Assembly: GCA_900550445.1 (NCBI GenBank)
Contig: URSF01000005.1
Coordinates: forward strand, 28,457-92,456
From: an uncultured Rhodospirillaceae bacterium
GTDB lineage: Bacteria > Pseudomonadota > Alphaproteobacteria > CAAGCB01 > CAG-977
Length of the DNA: 64,000 bases
Reading direction: 5' to 3'
Shown piece after piece: positions 55,444-63,960 of the stretch (the stretch's first letter is position 1; each line of letters opens with the position of its first letter). Made by a program: the position numbers and the translations under genes. The notes below the pieces were generated by a model that saw nothing but the letters and a program-made list of their open reading frames with translations, searched no databases and was not told where the DNA came from.

Positions 55444-55999
55444 ATGCGACAATTATGTATTTTTAATTTTGACAAAATTCTCTTTAATGCGACAAAATAT
55501 AAAGGGTTCTTGGAAGTTATCAAAAACTTATTAAACAAAGTTATCAAGAATAATTATGCGACTTTTGCCGCTTTTGTTATTAACATCGACTTTATAAAAG
55601 AATTTTCTATGTTTTTCAAACACATAGATGATAAAGCTTTCTCAAAAACTCTTGATGATATTCGTTTTGAGCTTCAGGAGCATTCTCAGGTCGCAAATTC
55701 CAAAATTAAAGACTTGCAGCACTCCCTTGACCTCTACGAGTTCTAAAACGCTGATCGACAGTCGTCATCACGGAAAAAGTAGAAGCTTTGTTCAAACAAG
55801 TCCTCTCCTCTTCCCTTGCTATGCAAAAAGTTACCAGTGAAATCGGATTTACTTCTTGGCGGTTCAATTCATCTGGAAAACATCTGATCGACAATTTAAG
55901 GCGTTACAGGAATATGTCAGAGCATATATTTATCAAGAACTTTTAAAGCAGGAACTGACAAAAACTCAGATCATAAACTTCACAGAAAAAAGTTTTTAA
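55444..55999 (+). pseudogene. Decayed gene of unknown identity
   Basis: An AT-rich frame from ATG 55444 (MRQLCIFNFDKILF) runs to a stop at 55744-55746 after HSLDLYEF. A little downstream another frame reads KVEALFKQVLSSSLAMQKVT up to RRYRNMSEHIF, and shortly afterwards a third frame continues YQELLKQELTKTQIINFTEK to a stop at 55999. The three pieces fit a single helical protein broken by at least two frameshifts. No family is recognised. The base composition is unlike the flanking core genes, which suggests transferred DNA. Confidence 0.45.
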
Positions 56000-56103
56000 G
56001 CGATAAGGAATTAAAAGAATGTACTGCAAGATTGGCAGTCTGTCCGTCTTGGCAAGCAGCTACCTGTTTATTTAAACGAAAAGCCCCTTTTCGGTGTTTT
56101 TCT

Positions 56104-56414
56104 TTAGTTCTTTTTTGCGTTTTTAGACTTTTTCAGCGTTAACTCAATGCCGAATTCGCGCATGATGTTGTAAATCGTTTCAAACTCCGGTTTTGTTTTG
56201 ATTTATAAAGGCTTGTTCTACTGTAACCGACCTTTTTAGAAAGCTTCATCATGCCGCGAATTCTGGCCGCTACGCCCAAAGCATGAACAAAACAAGCCGG
56301 ATCATCTTCCCGTATGGCAGCCATAAGAAATTCTTGAACATCTTTTTCTGTTTAATCAGCCAGGGCATATGGTTTAACGCTCAACTTTTTTAATTGTTCA
56401 TCGGTTAGCCGCAT
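56104..56414 (-). pseudogene. Broken HigA-like antitoxin gene
   Basis: On the minus strand, ATG at 56412-56414 opens MRLTDEQLKKLSVKPYALAD, then a stop. In the next frame TEKDVQEFLMAAIREDDPAC continues with HALGVAARIRGMMKLSKKVG and YSRTSLYKS, the helix-turn-helix typical of 'addiction module antidote' (HigA-like) proteins. After a second frameshift, KPEFETIYNIMREFGIELTL completes the C-terminus. Two indels therefore break what would be a gene of about 100 residues. Confidence 0.7.
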
Positions 56415-56628
56415 TGCAACATCTCCTTTGCTGCGTCCTTTTATCGCCACCACAAAGCAAGAAAATTATTTTATTACATTGCCTTGTAAAATAAATCCGA
56501 TAACCGAGACCATAATCTATTCTAAGTTCAGAAACTCCGTCTCCTAGCGATTTTACATTTCCAAAGTTGCCCCGCTTTAAACGTTCCGGTCGAACATCAA
56601 TTTTTAAAAGGAAGTTAAAAAAACACAT
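56398..56628 (-). pseudogene. Degenerate HigB/RelE-like toxin gene
   Basis: The 76-residue frame reads ERLKRGNFGNVKSLGDGVSE, then LRIDYGLGYRIYFTR and LLCGGDKRTQQ, all diagnostic of the phage Gp49/HigB-like RNase toxins. The family usually has about 95-105 residues; the N-terminal 15-20 are missing, and after the GGDK-x-TQ motif the C-terminal helix is replaced by a short out-of-frame tail. It precedes and overlaps the antitoxin remnant in the toxin-first order of HigBA. Inactive in this state unless an upstream start exists that I do not see. Confidence 0.7.
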
Positions 56629-56676
56629 TAACTCCCTACCCTTTTATTGTAAGGAAAGTTTTTAACGGACAAAAAA

Positions 56677-56706
56677 TTATCCTCTAAAAAACGATTTTAG
56701 AGGATA
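56677..56706 (-). terminator. Terminator of the ssb-gyrA-coaD-ppi group
   Basis: TATCCTCTAAAA and TTTTAGAGGATA form a 12-base stem with a short loop. On the minus strand it is followed by ATTTTTT. It lies about 30 bases past the peptidyl-prolyl isomerase stop. Confidence 0.85.
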
Positions 56707-56735
56707 AAAAGTTCTTTTGTAAAAAATGACGAGGA

Positions 56736-57206
56736 CTAATCCGCCAGTTTCATGGAAATAATGCAGTCAGGATCCTTTACGGTTCCATTACTGCCTGTTC
56801 CTTTTTTAATTTTATCAACAAATTCCATGCCTTTAATAACTTGTCCCCAGACCGTATATTGTTTATCCAGCCACGGGCAGTCATCATAGCAAATGAAAAA
56901 CTGACTGTCCGCGCTGTGAATATCCATTGTTCTGGCCATGGAACAGGTGCCGCGGACATGCGGTTCGTCAGAAAATTCCGCCCGCAGCAACTGGCCGCTG
57001 CCGCCGATCCCGGACCCGTCCGGACTGCCGGTCTGCGCCATAAATCCGTCAATTACCCGGTGAAATTTTAAACCATCGTAAAATCCCTGGCGCACCAGTT
57101 CTTTGATTCTGGCAACGTGTTTCGGCGCTAAGTCGGGCCGCATCTGGATTTCAACTGTGCCGTCCTTTAATTCCAGCAGTAGGATATTTTTATCTTTTTC
57201 ACTCAT
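56736..57206 (-). CDS. Cyclophilin-type peptidyl-prolyl isomerase
   Basis: The 156-residue cytosolic protein (no signal peptide) has the cyclophilin core: FYDGLKFHRVIDGFMAQTGS near 43, the active-site Arg and Phe, GSGIGGSGQLLRAEF, then SMARTMDIHSADSQFFICY and LDKQYTVWGQVIKGMEFVD. It speeds isomerisation of Xaa-Pro bonds. The start overlaps the coaD stop (ATGA). Confidence 0.95.
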   Translation of the reverse strand: MSEKDKNILLLELKDGTVEIQMRPDLAPKHVARIKELVRQGFYDGLKFHRVIDGFMAQTGSPDGSGIGGSGQLLRAEFSDEPHVRGTCSMARTMDIHSADSQFFICYDDCPWLDKQYTVWGQVIKGMEFVDKIKKGTGSNGTVKDPDCIISMKLAD

Positions 57207-57715
57207 TTTATTTCCCCCAGCTCTTTATAACGGGCAACCAGTTTTTCTGCGATTTCAGGCGAAACCATACTGGAAATATCCCCGCCTAATTTGCAGATTT
57301 CTTTGGCAAATACCGATGAAACGAATTGATGTTTTTCAGAAGCCATTAAAAAAACCGTTTCAATATTTTCATTTAAACGCCGATTCATCGCGCACATTTT
57401 GAATTCATATTCAAAATCAGAAACAGCCCGTAAACCGCGGAAAATCATTTGAGCATTGTTTTCTTTGGCAAAATTGACCAACAGCGTGTCAACCAGCGGT
57501 TTGACTTCAATTTTGTGATTTTTCTGGTATTTTTGCACGGCGTTTTTGGTCATTTCAATCCGGTCGTCAATGCTGAACAAAGAATTTTTGTTCTGATTGA
57601 TGGCAACGCCTATAATCAATCGGTCTGTCATGGCCGCCGCACGTTCGACCAGATTTAAATGGCCATACGTAATCGGGTCAAATGTTCCCGGATAAACGCC
57701 TATACGTTCAGGCAT
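57203..57715 (-). CDS. coaD: Phosphopantetheine adenylyltransferase
   Basis: CoaD makes dephospho-CoA. I start at the ATG at 57713-57715 (170 residues), which overlaps the gyrA stop by 8 bases; an in-frame upstream Met would add a basic tail inside gyrA. GVYPGTFDPITYGHLNLVER carries the nucleotidyltransferase TxGH-type motif (here TYGH) and FLMASEKHQFVSSVFAKEI the late ISSTxxR-equivalent. Confidence 0.95.
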   Translation of the reverse strand: MPERIGVYPGTFDPITYGHLNLVERAAAMTDRLIIGVAINQNKNSLFSIDDRIEMTKNAVQKYQKNHKIEVKPLVDTLLVNFAKENNAQMIFRGLRAVSDFEYEFKMCAMNRRLNENIETVFLMASEKHQFVSSVFAKEICKLGGDISSMVSPEIAEKLVARYKELGEIK

Positions 57716-60458
57716 TATTTTCTCCTGTAGTTTCGGCAGGAGTAATGCTGTCTGCGTTTTCAGCGGTTTCTTCTTCCTGCGCCGTGTCTTCGTCTTCATA
57801 ATCCTCAATGCATGTTGCGGAAACGACATGCTCGGCGTCGTTAAGGCGGAACATAATAACTCCCATTGTATTACGGCCGGCTATACGTACGTCTTTAATC
57901 GGCATACGGATTAACTTACCCGCGTCCGTGACCAGCATGACATGAGCCGTATCGGTTACGGGGAAAGAAGCGACAACACTGTCTTTGCGTTTCGTATTGT
58001 CAATATTGGTTACCCCCTGCCCGCCGCGGCCGGTAATCCGGTATTCGTAAGCGGACGTTCTTTTGCCATAGCCGCTGTCCGTTACGGTCAGGATAAACTC
58101 TTCTTCCGCCTGCATTTTCTGGAATTCTTCTTCAGATAATGTCAGCGTTGTAGACGCTTCAATATCGTCTGAAACATCTTCATCATCTGAACGGCGCAGC
58201 GCTTTGGCCATTTTCAGATAAGCATACCGTTTTTCCATGTCGGCTTCGGTATGGCGCAGAACGGACATCGAAATCACTTCGTCCCCTTTTCCCAGACGAA
58301 TACCGCGTACACCCGTTGACGTTCTGCCTGAAAACACGCGGACGTCCGATACGGGGAAACGAATGGACTTGCCGGCTTTGGCGGCCAGCAGTACGTCCTG
58401 ATCGTCCGTACAGATCTTTACATCAATCAGCGTATCGCCTTCGTCAAGCTTCATTGCTATTTTGCCGTTTGCCTTTACGTCAACGAAATCCGACAGCTTG
58501 TTGCGCCGCACGTTTCCGGTACGGGTTGCGAACATAACGTCAAGATTTTCACATTCAGCTTCGTTTTCCGGCAGCTGCATAATCGTTGTAATGCGTTCGT
58601 CCTGTTTTAAAGGCAGCAGGTTGATCAAGGCTTTTCCCGTTGACTGCGGAGAACCGACAGGCAGACGATAAACCTTCATTTTATAAACCAGCCCGGCGTT
58701 GGAGAAGAATAAAACGGGCGTATGCGTGCTGGCGACAAACAGATTTGTAATGTAATCTTCTTCATGCGTATTCATACCTGTCCGGCCTTTTCCGCCGCGT
58801 TTCTGCGCCCGATAGGCAGACAGAGGAACACGTTTGATATAACCGGTATTGGTTACCGTTACAACCATGTCTTCGCGCTGGATCAGATCTTCGATATCAT
58901 GTTCAAATTCGACGTCCTCGATCGTTGTCCGCCGCGGTGTGGAAAATTCTTCTTTCACGGCGACCAGTTCGTCGCGCATAATGCCGTACAGTTTTTCACG
59001 GGACGCCAAAATAGACAGTAATTCTTTAATAATACCGCCCAATTCGCGCAATTCGTTATGAATTTTTTCACGTTCCAGACCGGTTAAACGGTGCAAACGC
59101 AAATCCAAAATAGCGTCCGCCTGTTTTTCGGACAGCTTGCACATGCCATCGACAGCTTCATATTCGGGATCGTCAATCAGGTCGATCAACGGAACGATTT
59201 CTTTGGCGTCCCAAGTGCGCCCCATTAATCCTTCTTTGGCGACGGGCCTGTTCGGCGCGTTGCGGATCAATTCAATGACAGGATCCAGGTTTTCAACGGC
59301 AATCGCCAGACCGACCAACAGATGCGCGCGATCGCGGGCTTTACCTAATTCGTAAATCGTCCGGCGGCGAATGACTTCTTCCCTGAAAGCAATAAAGGCT
59401 GCGATCATTTCACGCAGATTCATCAGCTGAGGACGGCCGGCATTTAAAGCAATCATATTTGAACCAAAGCTGGTTTGCAAAGAAGTATAGCGGAACAGCT
59501 GGTTTAAGATGATTTCAGGGTGGAAATCGCGCTTGATTTCGATAACGACACGGATTCCCTGACGGTCGGATTCATCGCGAATATCGGCAATGCCTTCAAT
59601 GACTTTATCACGCACTAATTCCGCAATTCGGGAAATCATCGCGGACTTATTAACCTGATAGGGAATTTCGGTGACAATAATCGCCCAGCGGTCTTTACGG
59701 ATTTCTTCAATATGCGTTCTGGCGCGCATAATAACGGATCCTCTGCCCGTCAATTCCGTAGAACGGGACCCCGACCGCCCTAAAATCAACCCTCCTGTCG
59801 GAAAGTCAGGCCCCGGAACGATCTGCAACAGCTCTTCGTCGGAAATATCGGGATTATCCACGTATGCAATAGACGCATCAACGACTTCGCCCAGATTATG
59901 CGGAGGAATGTTTGTGGCCATACCGACAGCAATGCCGCCAGCTCCGTTAACCAGAATGTTCGGGAAACGTGCCGGCAGGACGGACGGTTCCATGACCGTT
60001 TCGTCATAGTTTGGTAAAAAGTTAACGGTATCTTTGTCGATATCGTCCAACAGGTTGTGCGCGGATAAAGCCAGACGCGCTTCCGTATAACGCATGGCGG
60101 CGGGAGGATCGCCGTCAATCGAACCGAAGTTTCCCTGAGAAGAAATTAACGGAACGCTCATCGAAAAATCCTGCGCCATGCGCACCATCGCGTCATAAAT
60201 CGCCGCGTCGCCGTGCGGGTGGTATTTTCCCATGACGTCACCGACGATACGGGCGGATTTTCTGAACGGTTTATTGTAATCGTATCCGCTTTCGTGCATG
60301 GAATACAGAATGCGGCGGTGTACGGGCTTTAAACCGTCCCGGACGTCGGGCAAAGCGCGCGAAACGATTACGCTCATCGCATAATCCAGATAAGAACGTC
60401 TCATTTCTTCTTCGATACCGACAACGACGGTTGAAGAATCCTTTACAGTATTTTCCAC
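57708..60458 (-). CDS. gyrA: DNA gyrase subunit A
   Basis: GyrA is the cleavage and wrapping subunit of gyrase. The 916 residues include SRALPDVRDGLKPVHRRILY, HPHGDAAIYDAMVRMAQDF, the catalytic Tyr in MRYTEARLALSA, the GyrA box QKRGGKG near 570 that distinguishes it from ParC, and the beta-pinwheel C-terminal domain with an acidic tail rich in Glu and Asp. At the position of E. coli Ser83 it has Ala; Asp87 is kept. It follows ssb on the same strand with 59 bases between. Confidence 0.97.
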   Translation of the reverse strand: MENTVKDSSTVVVGIEEEMRRSYLDYAMSVIVSRALPDVRDGLKPVHRRILYSMHESGYDYNKPFRKSARIVGDVMGKYHPHGDAAIYDAMVRMAQDFSMSVPLISSQGNFGSIDGDPPAAMRYTEARLALSAHNLLDDIDKDTVNFLPNYDETVMEPSVLPARFPNILVNGAGGIAVGMATNIPPHNLGEVVDASIAYVDNPDISDEELLQIVPGPDFPTGGLILGRSGSRSTELTGRGSVIMRARTHIEEIRKDRWAIIVTEIPYQVNKSAMISRIAELVRDKVIEGIADIRDESDRQGIRVVIEIKRDFHPEIILNQLFRYTSLQTSFGSNMIALNAGRPQLMNLREMIAAFIAFREEVIRRRTIYELGKARDRAHLLVGLAIAVENLDPVIELIRNAPNRPVAKEGLMGRTWDAKEIVPLIDLIDDPEYEAVDGMCKLSEKQADAILDLRLHRLTGLEREKIHNELRELGGIIKELLSILASREKLYGIMRDELVAVKEEFSTPRRTTIEDVEFEHDIEDLIQREDMVVTVTNTGYIKRVPLSAYRAQKRGGKGRTGMNTHEEDYITNLFVASTHTPVLFFSNAGLVYKMKVYRLPVGSPQSTGKALINLLPLKQDERITTIMQLPENEAECENLDVMFATRTGNVRRNKLSDFVDVKANGKIAMKLDEGDTLIDVKICTDDQDVLLAAKAGKSIRFPVSDVRVFSGRTSTGVRGIRLGKGDEVISMSVLRHTEADMEKRYAYLKMAKALRRSDDEDVSDDIEASTTLTLSEEEFQKMQAEEEFILTVTDSGYGKRTSAYEYRITGRGGQGVTNIDNTKRKDSVVASFPVTDTAHVMLVTDAGKLIRMPIKDVRIAGRNTMGVIMFRLNDAEHVVSATCIEDYEDEDTAQEEETAENADSITPAETTGENNA

Positions 60459-60517
60459 AACTTCAATCCTGTTTTGTTTTTATTAAAAAGCCGTTTCAGA
60501 TTGTAAAACCAGATTGT

Positions 60518-60988
60518 TTAAAACGGTATTTCGTCATCAAAAGAACTGTTTTCAGCCGGTTTTGAATCCCAGCCGGCCGAAGCGGACGGCGCGTCAAATC
60601 CCATTGAAGATCCGCCGAAAGAAGCGTCTGCGGAACCGCCTTTGCTGTCCAGCAGAGTCAATTCCCCTCTGAAATTGCCCAGAACAACTTCCGTCGTATA
60701 TTTTTCAACGCCGCTGTTGTCCGTCCATTTGCGGGTTTGCAAGGCCCCTTCGACGTACAGCTTGGAGCCTTTTTTCACATATCGTTCGGCGATATCGGCC
60801 AGTGCCTGATTAAAAATAACAACGCGGTGCCATTCCGTTTTTTCCTGCCGTTCGCCTGATTTATCCTTCCACGTTTCAGAAGTCGCAACCGACAGATTAA
60901 TGATTTTTCTGCCGTCTGCGGACTGGCGGATTTCAGGATCCCTGCCGACATTACCGATCAGAATTACTTTATTAACGCTTCCAGCCAT
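60518..60988 (-). CDS. ssb: Single-stranded DNA-binding protein
   Basis: The 156 residues contain the OB fold (VNKVILIGNVGRDPEIRQ, then INLSVATSETWKDKSGE, RYVKKGSKLYVEGALQTRKW), a Gly/Ser-rich linker and the acidic tip DDEIPF that recruits other repair and replication proteins. Length is normal. Confidence 0.97.
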   Translation of the reverse strand: MAGSVNKVILIGNVGRDPEIRQSADGRKIINLSVATSETWKDKSGERQEKTEWHRVVIFNQALADIAERYVKKGSKLYVEGALQTRKWTDNSGVEKYTTEVVLGNFRGELTLLDSKGGSADASFGGSSMGFDAPSASAGWDSKPAENSSFDDEIPF

Positions 60989-61242
60989 TTTTATATCCTA
61001 TATTTTAAAGTCCAAAAGTTACCCTCTTTTTACACCGAATGGAGCCGAAAAAAAAGCTTTTCTTTCTTTTTTGGGAGGAAAAAGATTTTATACAATACAA
61101 TTCAATATATTACAATGCATTTTTAATCTTTTGGTTTAAAATGTGTTCAGCCTGATTCACGTGTTTTTGTTTCGCCGGACGCATAAATTTCAAAAACCCC
61201 CGGACGCCGGCCGGGAAAGTCGTTAAAATCCTGAAATTTACC

Positions 61243-61272
61243 TTGACTTTTCGAGTACAACCATTTCATATT
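61243..61272 (+). promoter_or_regulatory. Promoter of the acetyl-CoA synthetase gene
   Basis: TTGACT (61243-61248) and CATATT (61267-61272) are 18 bases apart, 41 bases before the ATG at 61314. The gap 60989-61313 has no gene that I can see; a GC-rich stretch near 61195-61215 (CCGG repeats) may form a small hairpin. Confidence 0.6.
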
Positions 61273-61313
61273 ACAGAACAGTTTACACTTAAAGTTTTTG
61301 AAAGGGAAAATTA

Positions 61314-63395
61314 ATGTCTTTAAGTACGTTTTTTAATCCGCGTTCCGTCGCAGTCGTCGGCGTGTCCGCCGATGAATCGAAGCTGGGTGCCGTCGTATTC
61401 AAAAATTTAATTGAAGCCGGTTTTTCGGGAAACCTGTACGGTGTTAATCCGAAACTGGCCGGTCAGGAACTGAAGGGCAAAAAATGTTTTGCTTCCGTAC
61501 GCGACATTCCCGAACCCGTTGATTTGGTTGTTTTGCTGGTGCCGGCGCGTTTTTGCGAGGCCGCCGTTGACGACGCCATTGCAAACGGAGCGAAAAACGT
61601 CAGCATTATTACGGCCGGTTTTGGCGAAGCGGGCAACAAAGAACTGGAATTGACGATTGCCAAAAAATGTCTGGACGCCGGCATTAATCTGTTGGGGCCG
61701 AACTGCCTGGGACATATTTCCACGTTCGACAAACTGAACGCCAGTTTTGCGCCGTGTTTCCCGCTGCAGGGCAACGTCGCCTTTATTTCTCAGTCCGGCG
61801 CTTACTGCAGCGCGATCTTAGACTGGGCCGAAGAAAAGGGAATCGGCTTTTCTCATTTTATTTCCATCGGCAACAAAGCTGATTTAAACGAAGCGTCTTT
61901 GCTGGAATTCATTCAGCATGACGAAAACACGAAAGCGTTTGTTTTCTATCTGGAAGGTTTGAAAAAAGGTCAGGAATTCCTGCGCGTTTTAAAAGAAGTC
62001 AGCAAAACGAAACCCTGCGTTATCATGGAACCGGGCAAATCCAGCAAAGCGCAAGCCGCCAGCTTGTCGCACACGGGGTCTTTGGCTCCGAACTATCGCG
62101 TTTTGGAAATCGCCCTGCAGCGCAGCGGCGCCATTCAGGTTTATACGACGCGTGAATTGTTCGGCGCTTTGGAACTGTTGCAGCACGTCAATCATACGGA
62201 CTTTTCCGGTTCTGTCGGTATTTTAACGAACGCCGGCGGCGTTGGCGTTTTGTCTTCTGACCTGTGCGAAGAAGCTCATCTGGATCTGGCGCGTCCCAGC
62301 GAAAAAACGATTGAAAAGTTGCGCGCCGTTTTGACGCCGGAAGCTTCCGTCGGCAACCCGATTGACGTTGTAGGCGACGCAAAAGCGGACCGTTATGAAA
62401 ACGCGCTGCGCGTTTTGTGTGAATCCGGCGAATACAAAAACATCATCGTTCTGTTAACGCCGCAGATGTCTACGGAACCGAAAGAAACGGCCGAAGCAAT
62501 TATCAAACTGGCGAAAGAATACAAAAATGTTAACATTTTCTGTTCTTTCATCGGCGGCGAACGCGTCCGCGAAGCAGTCAATATGCTGAAAGCCGCGAAC
62601 GTTCTGACGTACGATTATCCGACAGACTGCATCAGGCTGCTGGGATTGATGAAAGCACAGATGGCGTTCAAGGGAATGCCCGAAGTTAAAGTCGAACTGC
62701 GCGAAGTTCCCGCCGAAATCCGCGAAGACGTCAAGAAAGCGGTTGCCGACGGTTTAGCTTCCCTGCCCCAGTCCACGATGAACAAAATCATGGATCATTA
62801 CGGTATTGATTATCCGAAATGCGGCAACTTTACGGACAAAGCTGAAGCGCTGGCTTTCTGCAAAAAGCTGTTCCCTGCCCCGGTTGTGTTGAAACTGTCG
62901 GCGCCGGACGCTTTGCATAAAACGGAAATGAAAGGCATTTACCTGAACATTGACGACGAAGCCAAATTCAACGCCGCGTTTGACGAACTGACCGCAACGA
63001 TTGCCAAGTTCCAGTTGAAAAACGCAAGCGTTTTGATTCAGGAAATGATCGTCAAAGCGTCTGAAACCATTATCGGGGTCAATACGGATAAAAACTTTGG
63101 CCGCGTGATGATTTTTGGGACCGGCGGTATTTATACCGAAGTCATGCGCGATACGACGATGCGCATTTTACCGGCGGACGATTTCGACGCGATGATCAAA
63201 GAAACGAAAATCGGCACGATTTTGAACGGCGTCCGCGGCGAAGAACCGAAGGCTGTCGGACCTTTGGCCGAAACGCTGAAGAAAGTTCAGGAATTGGTTT
63301 TGGAAATTCCCGAAATCAAATCCATCGACGGCAACCCCGTTCTGGTCACCAAAGATCGCGCGGTCGTTGTGGATTTCAAGATGTTGCTGAAATAA
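61314..63395 (+). CDS. ADP-forming acetyl-CoA synthetase (fused alpha-beta acyl-CoA ligase)
   Basis: The 693-residue protein converts acetyl-CoA, ADP and phosphate to acetate, ATP and CoA (reversible). The alpha part (1-460) has a CoA-binding Rossmann domain (SVAVVGVSADESKLGAVVF) and a succinyl-CoA-ligase-like domain with the phosphohistidine in ASLSHTGSLA near 245 and GPNCLGHIS near 127. The beta part (about 470-693) is an ATP-grasp domain: PAPVVLKLSAPDALHKTEMK, and RVMIFGTGGIYTEVMRDTTM near 600. Fusion order alpha-beta as in many bacterial members. Together with PFOR it would give substrate-level ATP. Gene start has no clear ribosome site, but AAAGGGA lies 8 bases upstream. Confidence 0.92.
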   Translation: MSLSTFFNPRSVAVVGVSADESKLGAVVFKNLIEAGFSGNLYGVNPKLAGQELKGKKCFASVRDIPEPVDLVVLLVPARFCEAAVDDAIANGAKNVSIITAGFGEAGNKELELTIAKKCLDAGINLLGPNCLGHISTFDKLNASFAPCFPLQGNVAFISQSGAYCSAILDWAEEKGIGFSHFISIGNKADLNEASLLEFIQHDENTKAFVFYLEGLKKGQEFLRVLKEVSKTKPCVIMEPGKSSKAQAASLSHTGSLAPNYRVLEIALQRSGAIQVYTTRELFGALELLQHVNHTDFSGSVGILTNAGGVGVLSSDLCEEAHLDLARPSEKTIEKLRAVLTPEASVGNPIDVVGDAKADRYENALRVLCESGEYKNIIVLLTPQMSTEPKETAEAIIKLAKEYKNVNIFCSFIGGERVREAVNMLKAANVLTYDYPTDCIRLLGLMKAQMAFKGMPEVKVELREVPAEIREDVKKAVADGLASLPQSTMNKIMDHYGIDYPKCGNFTDKAEALAFCKKLFPAPVVLKLSAPDALHKTEMKGIYLNIDDEAKFNAAFDELTATIAKFQLKNASVLIQEMIVKASETIIGVNTDKNFGRVMIFGTGGIYTEVMRDTTMRILPADDFDAMIKETKIGTILNGVRGEEPKAVGPLAETLKKVQELVLEIPEIKSIDGNPVLVTKDRAVVVDFKMLLK

Positions 63396-63411
63396 GTAAA
63401 CCTTTCTTAAA

Positions 63412-63442
63412 GAAAAAGCCGTCCGAAAGGGCGGCTTTTTTA
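63412..63442 (+). terminator. Terminator after the acetyl-CoA synthetase gene
   Basis: AAAAAGCCG(T)CC and GG(G)CGGCTTTTT pair across a GAAA loop, followed by T6. Confidence 0.85.
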
Positions 63443-63510
63443 TAGGAGGCGATTAAATCAACGGCTTGGGATTCAAACAACATGGCCTGACCGGATCGCA
63501 CGAAATGGAA

Positions 63511-63619
63511 ATAAAACCTCGAAACTGCGAACACAAAGTGTGAAGCAGTCCACATACCGGACGACGTGAAATGGATCGCGTCACTTCGTTCGCGATTTCG
63601 ATAGTATACCAGACGGGGA
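63511..63619. repeat. Direct repeat copy 1 of an imperfect pair
   Basis: This 109-base copy shares about 90 bases with 63663-63760. It contains a near-palindrome around CACAAAGTGTG and the segment ending in a GACGGGGA. Copy 2 lacks 11 bases found here near 63588-63598. Between the copies a hairpin (63622-63648, ATTGC...GCAAT with GGCC/GGCC inside) occurs. Not coding as far as I can tell. Confidence 0.75.
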
Positions 63620-63662
63620 ATGGATTGCCGCGGCCTGAGGCCTCGCAATTTCAAAAAAGAAA

Positions 63663-63760
63663 ATGAAACCCCGAAACTGCGAACACAAAGTGTGAAGCAG
63701 TCCGCATACCAGACGACGCGAAATGGATCGCGTCACTTTCGATAGTATATCAGACGGGGA
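63663..63760. repeat. Direct repeat copy 2 of an imperfect pair
   Basis: The 98-base second copy differs from the first at a few positions and by the 11-base gap. The pair probably represents an interspersed repeat family of this genome; the type is unknown. Confidence 0.75.
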
Positions 63761-63805
63761 AAATGTACGATTTGCAATGTAGAAATCCCCGAACTTTTCC
63801 CTTTC

Positions 63806-63834
63806 TTGCTTTTATCCTGGAAAATTGTTATAAT
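63806..63834 (+). promoter_or_regulatory. Strong sigma-70-type promoter
   Basis: TTGCTT (63806-63811) and a perfect TATAAT (63829-63834) are 17 bases apart. The transcript would start near 63841 and enter the possible structured RNA; no coding start is seen before the window ends. Confidence 0.65.
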
Positions 63835-63840
63835 CTGTTT

Positions 63841-63960
63841 CAGACGGTCTAAATCGGCCGTTCAGGGCTTCAAACACCCTTTTACAAGTAGTCGCAAAGC
63901 ATATGGCGACTTTAAACAATTATGCCGATTTCTGTCCTGCATGGGCGGATCAACCCAGTT
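63841..63960 (+). ncRNA. Possible structured RNA with a three-way junction
   Basis: AAATCGGC (63851-63858) pairs perfectly with GCCGATTT (63924-63931). Inside, AGGG/CCCT (63864-63880) and AGTCGC/GCGACT (63890-63911) form two hairpins, giving a three-way junction right behind a strong promoter. The layout is like a small RNA or a riboswitch leader, but no known class is recognised and the window ends before any downstream gene. Confidence 0.3.

Noticed and set aside
54975..55547. A 190-codon minus-strand frame covering the end of the MBL gene and the AT-rich gap
   Set aside because: It crosses a strong plus-strand terminator and a coding region; its translation shows no motif.
55444..55558. 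The string ATGCGAC occurs three times within 120 bases
   Set aside because: Spacings of 44 and 68 bases are irregular and no symmetry or partner is seen; chance in an AT-rich gene is likely.
63511..63760. Repeats considered as a CRISPR array
   Set aside because: Only two long copies, no regular short repeat-spacer pattern and no cas genes. No CRISPR array was found in the window.
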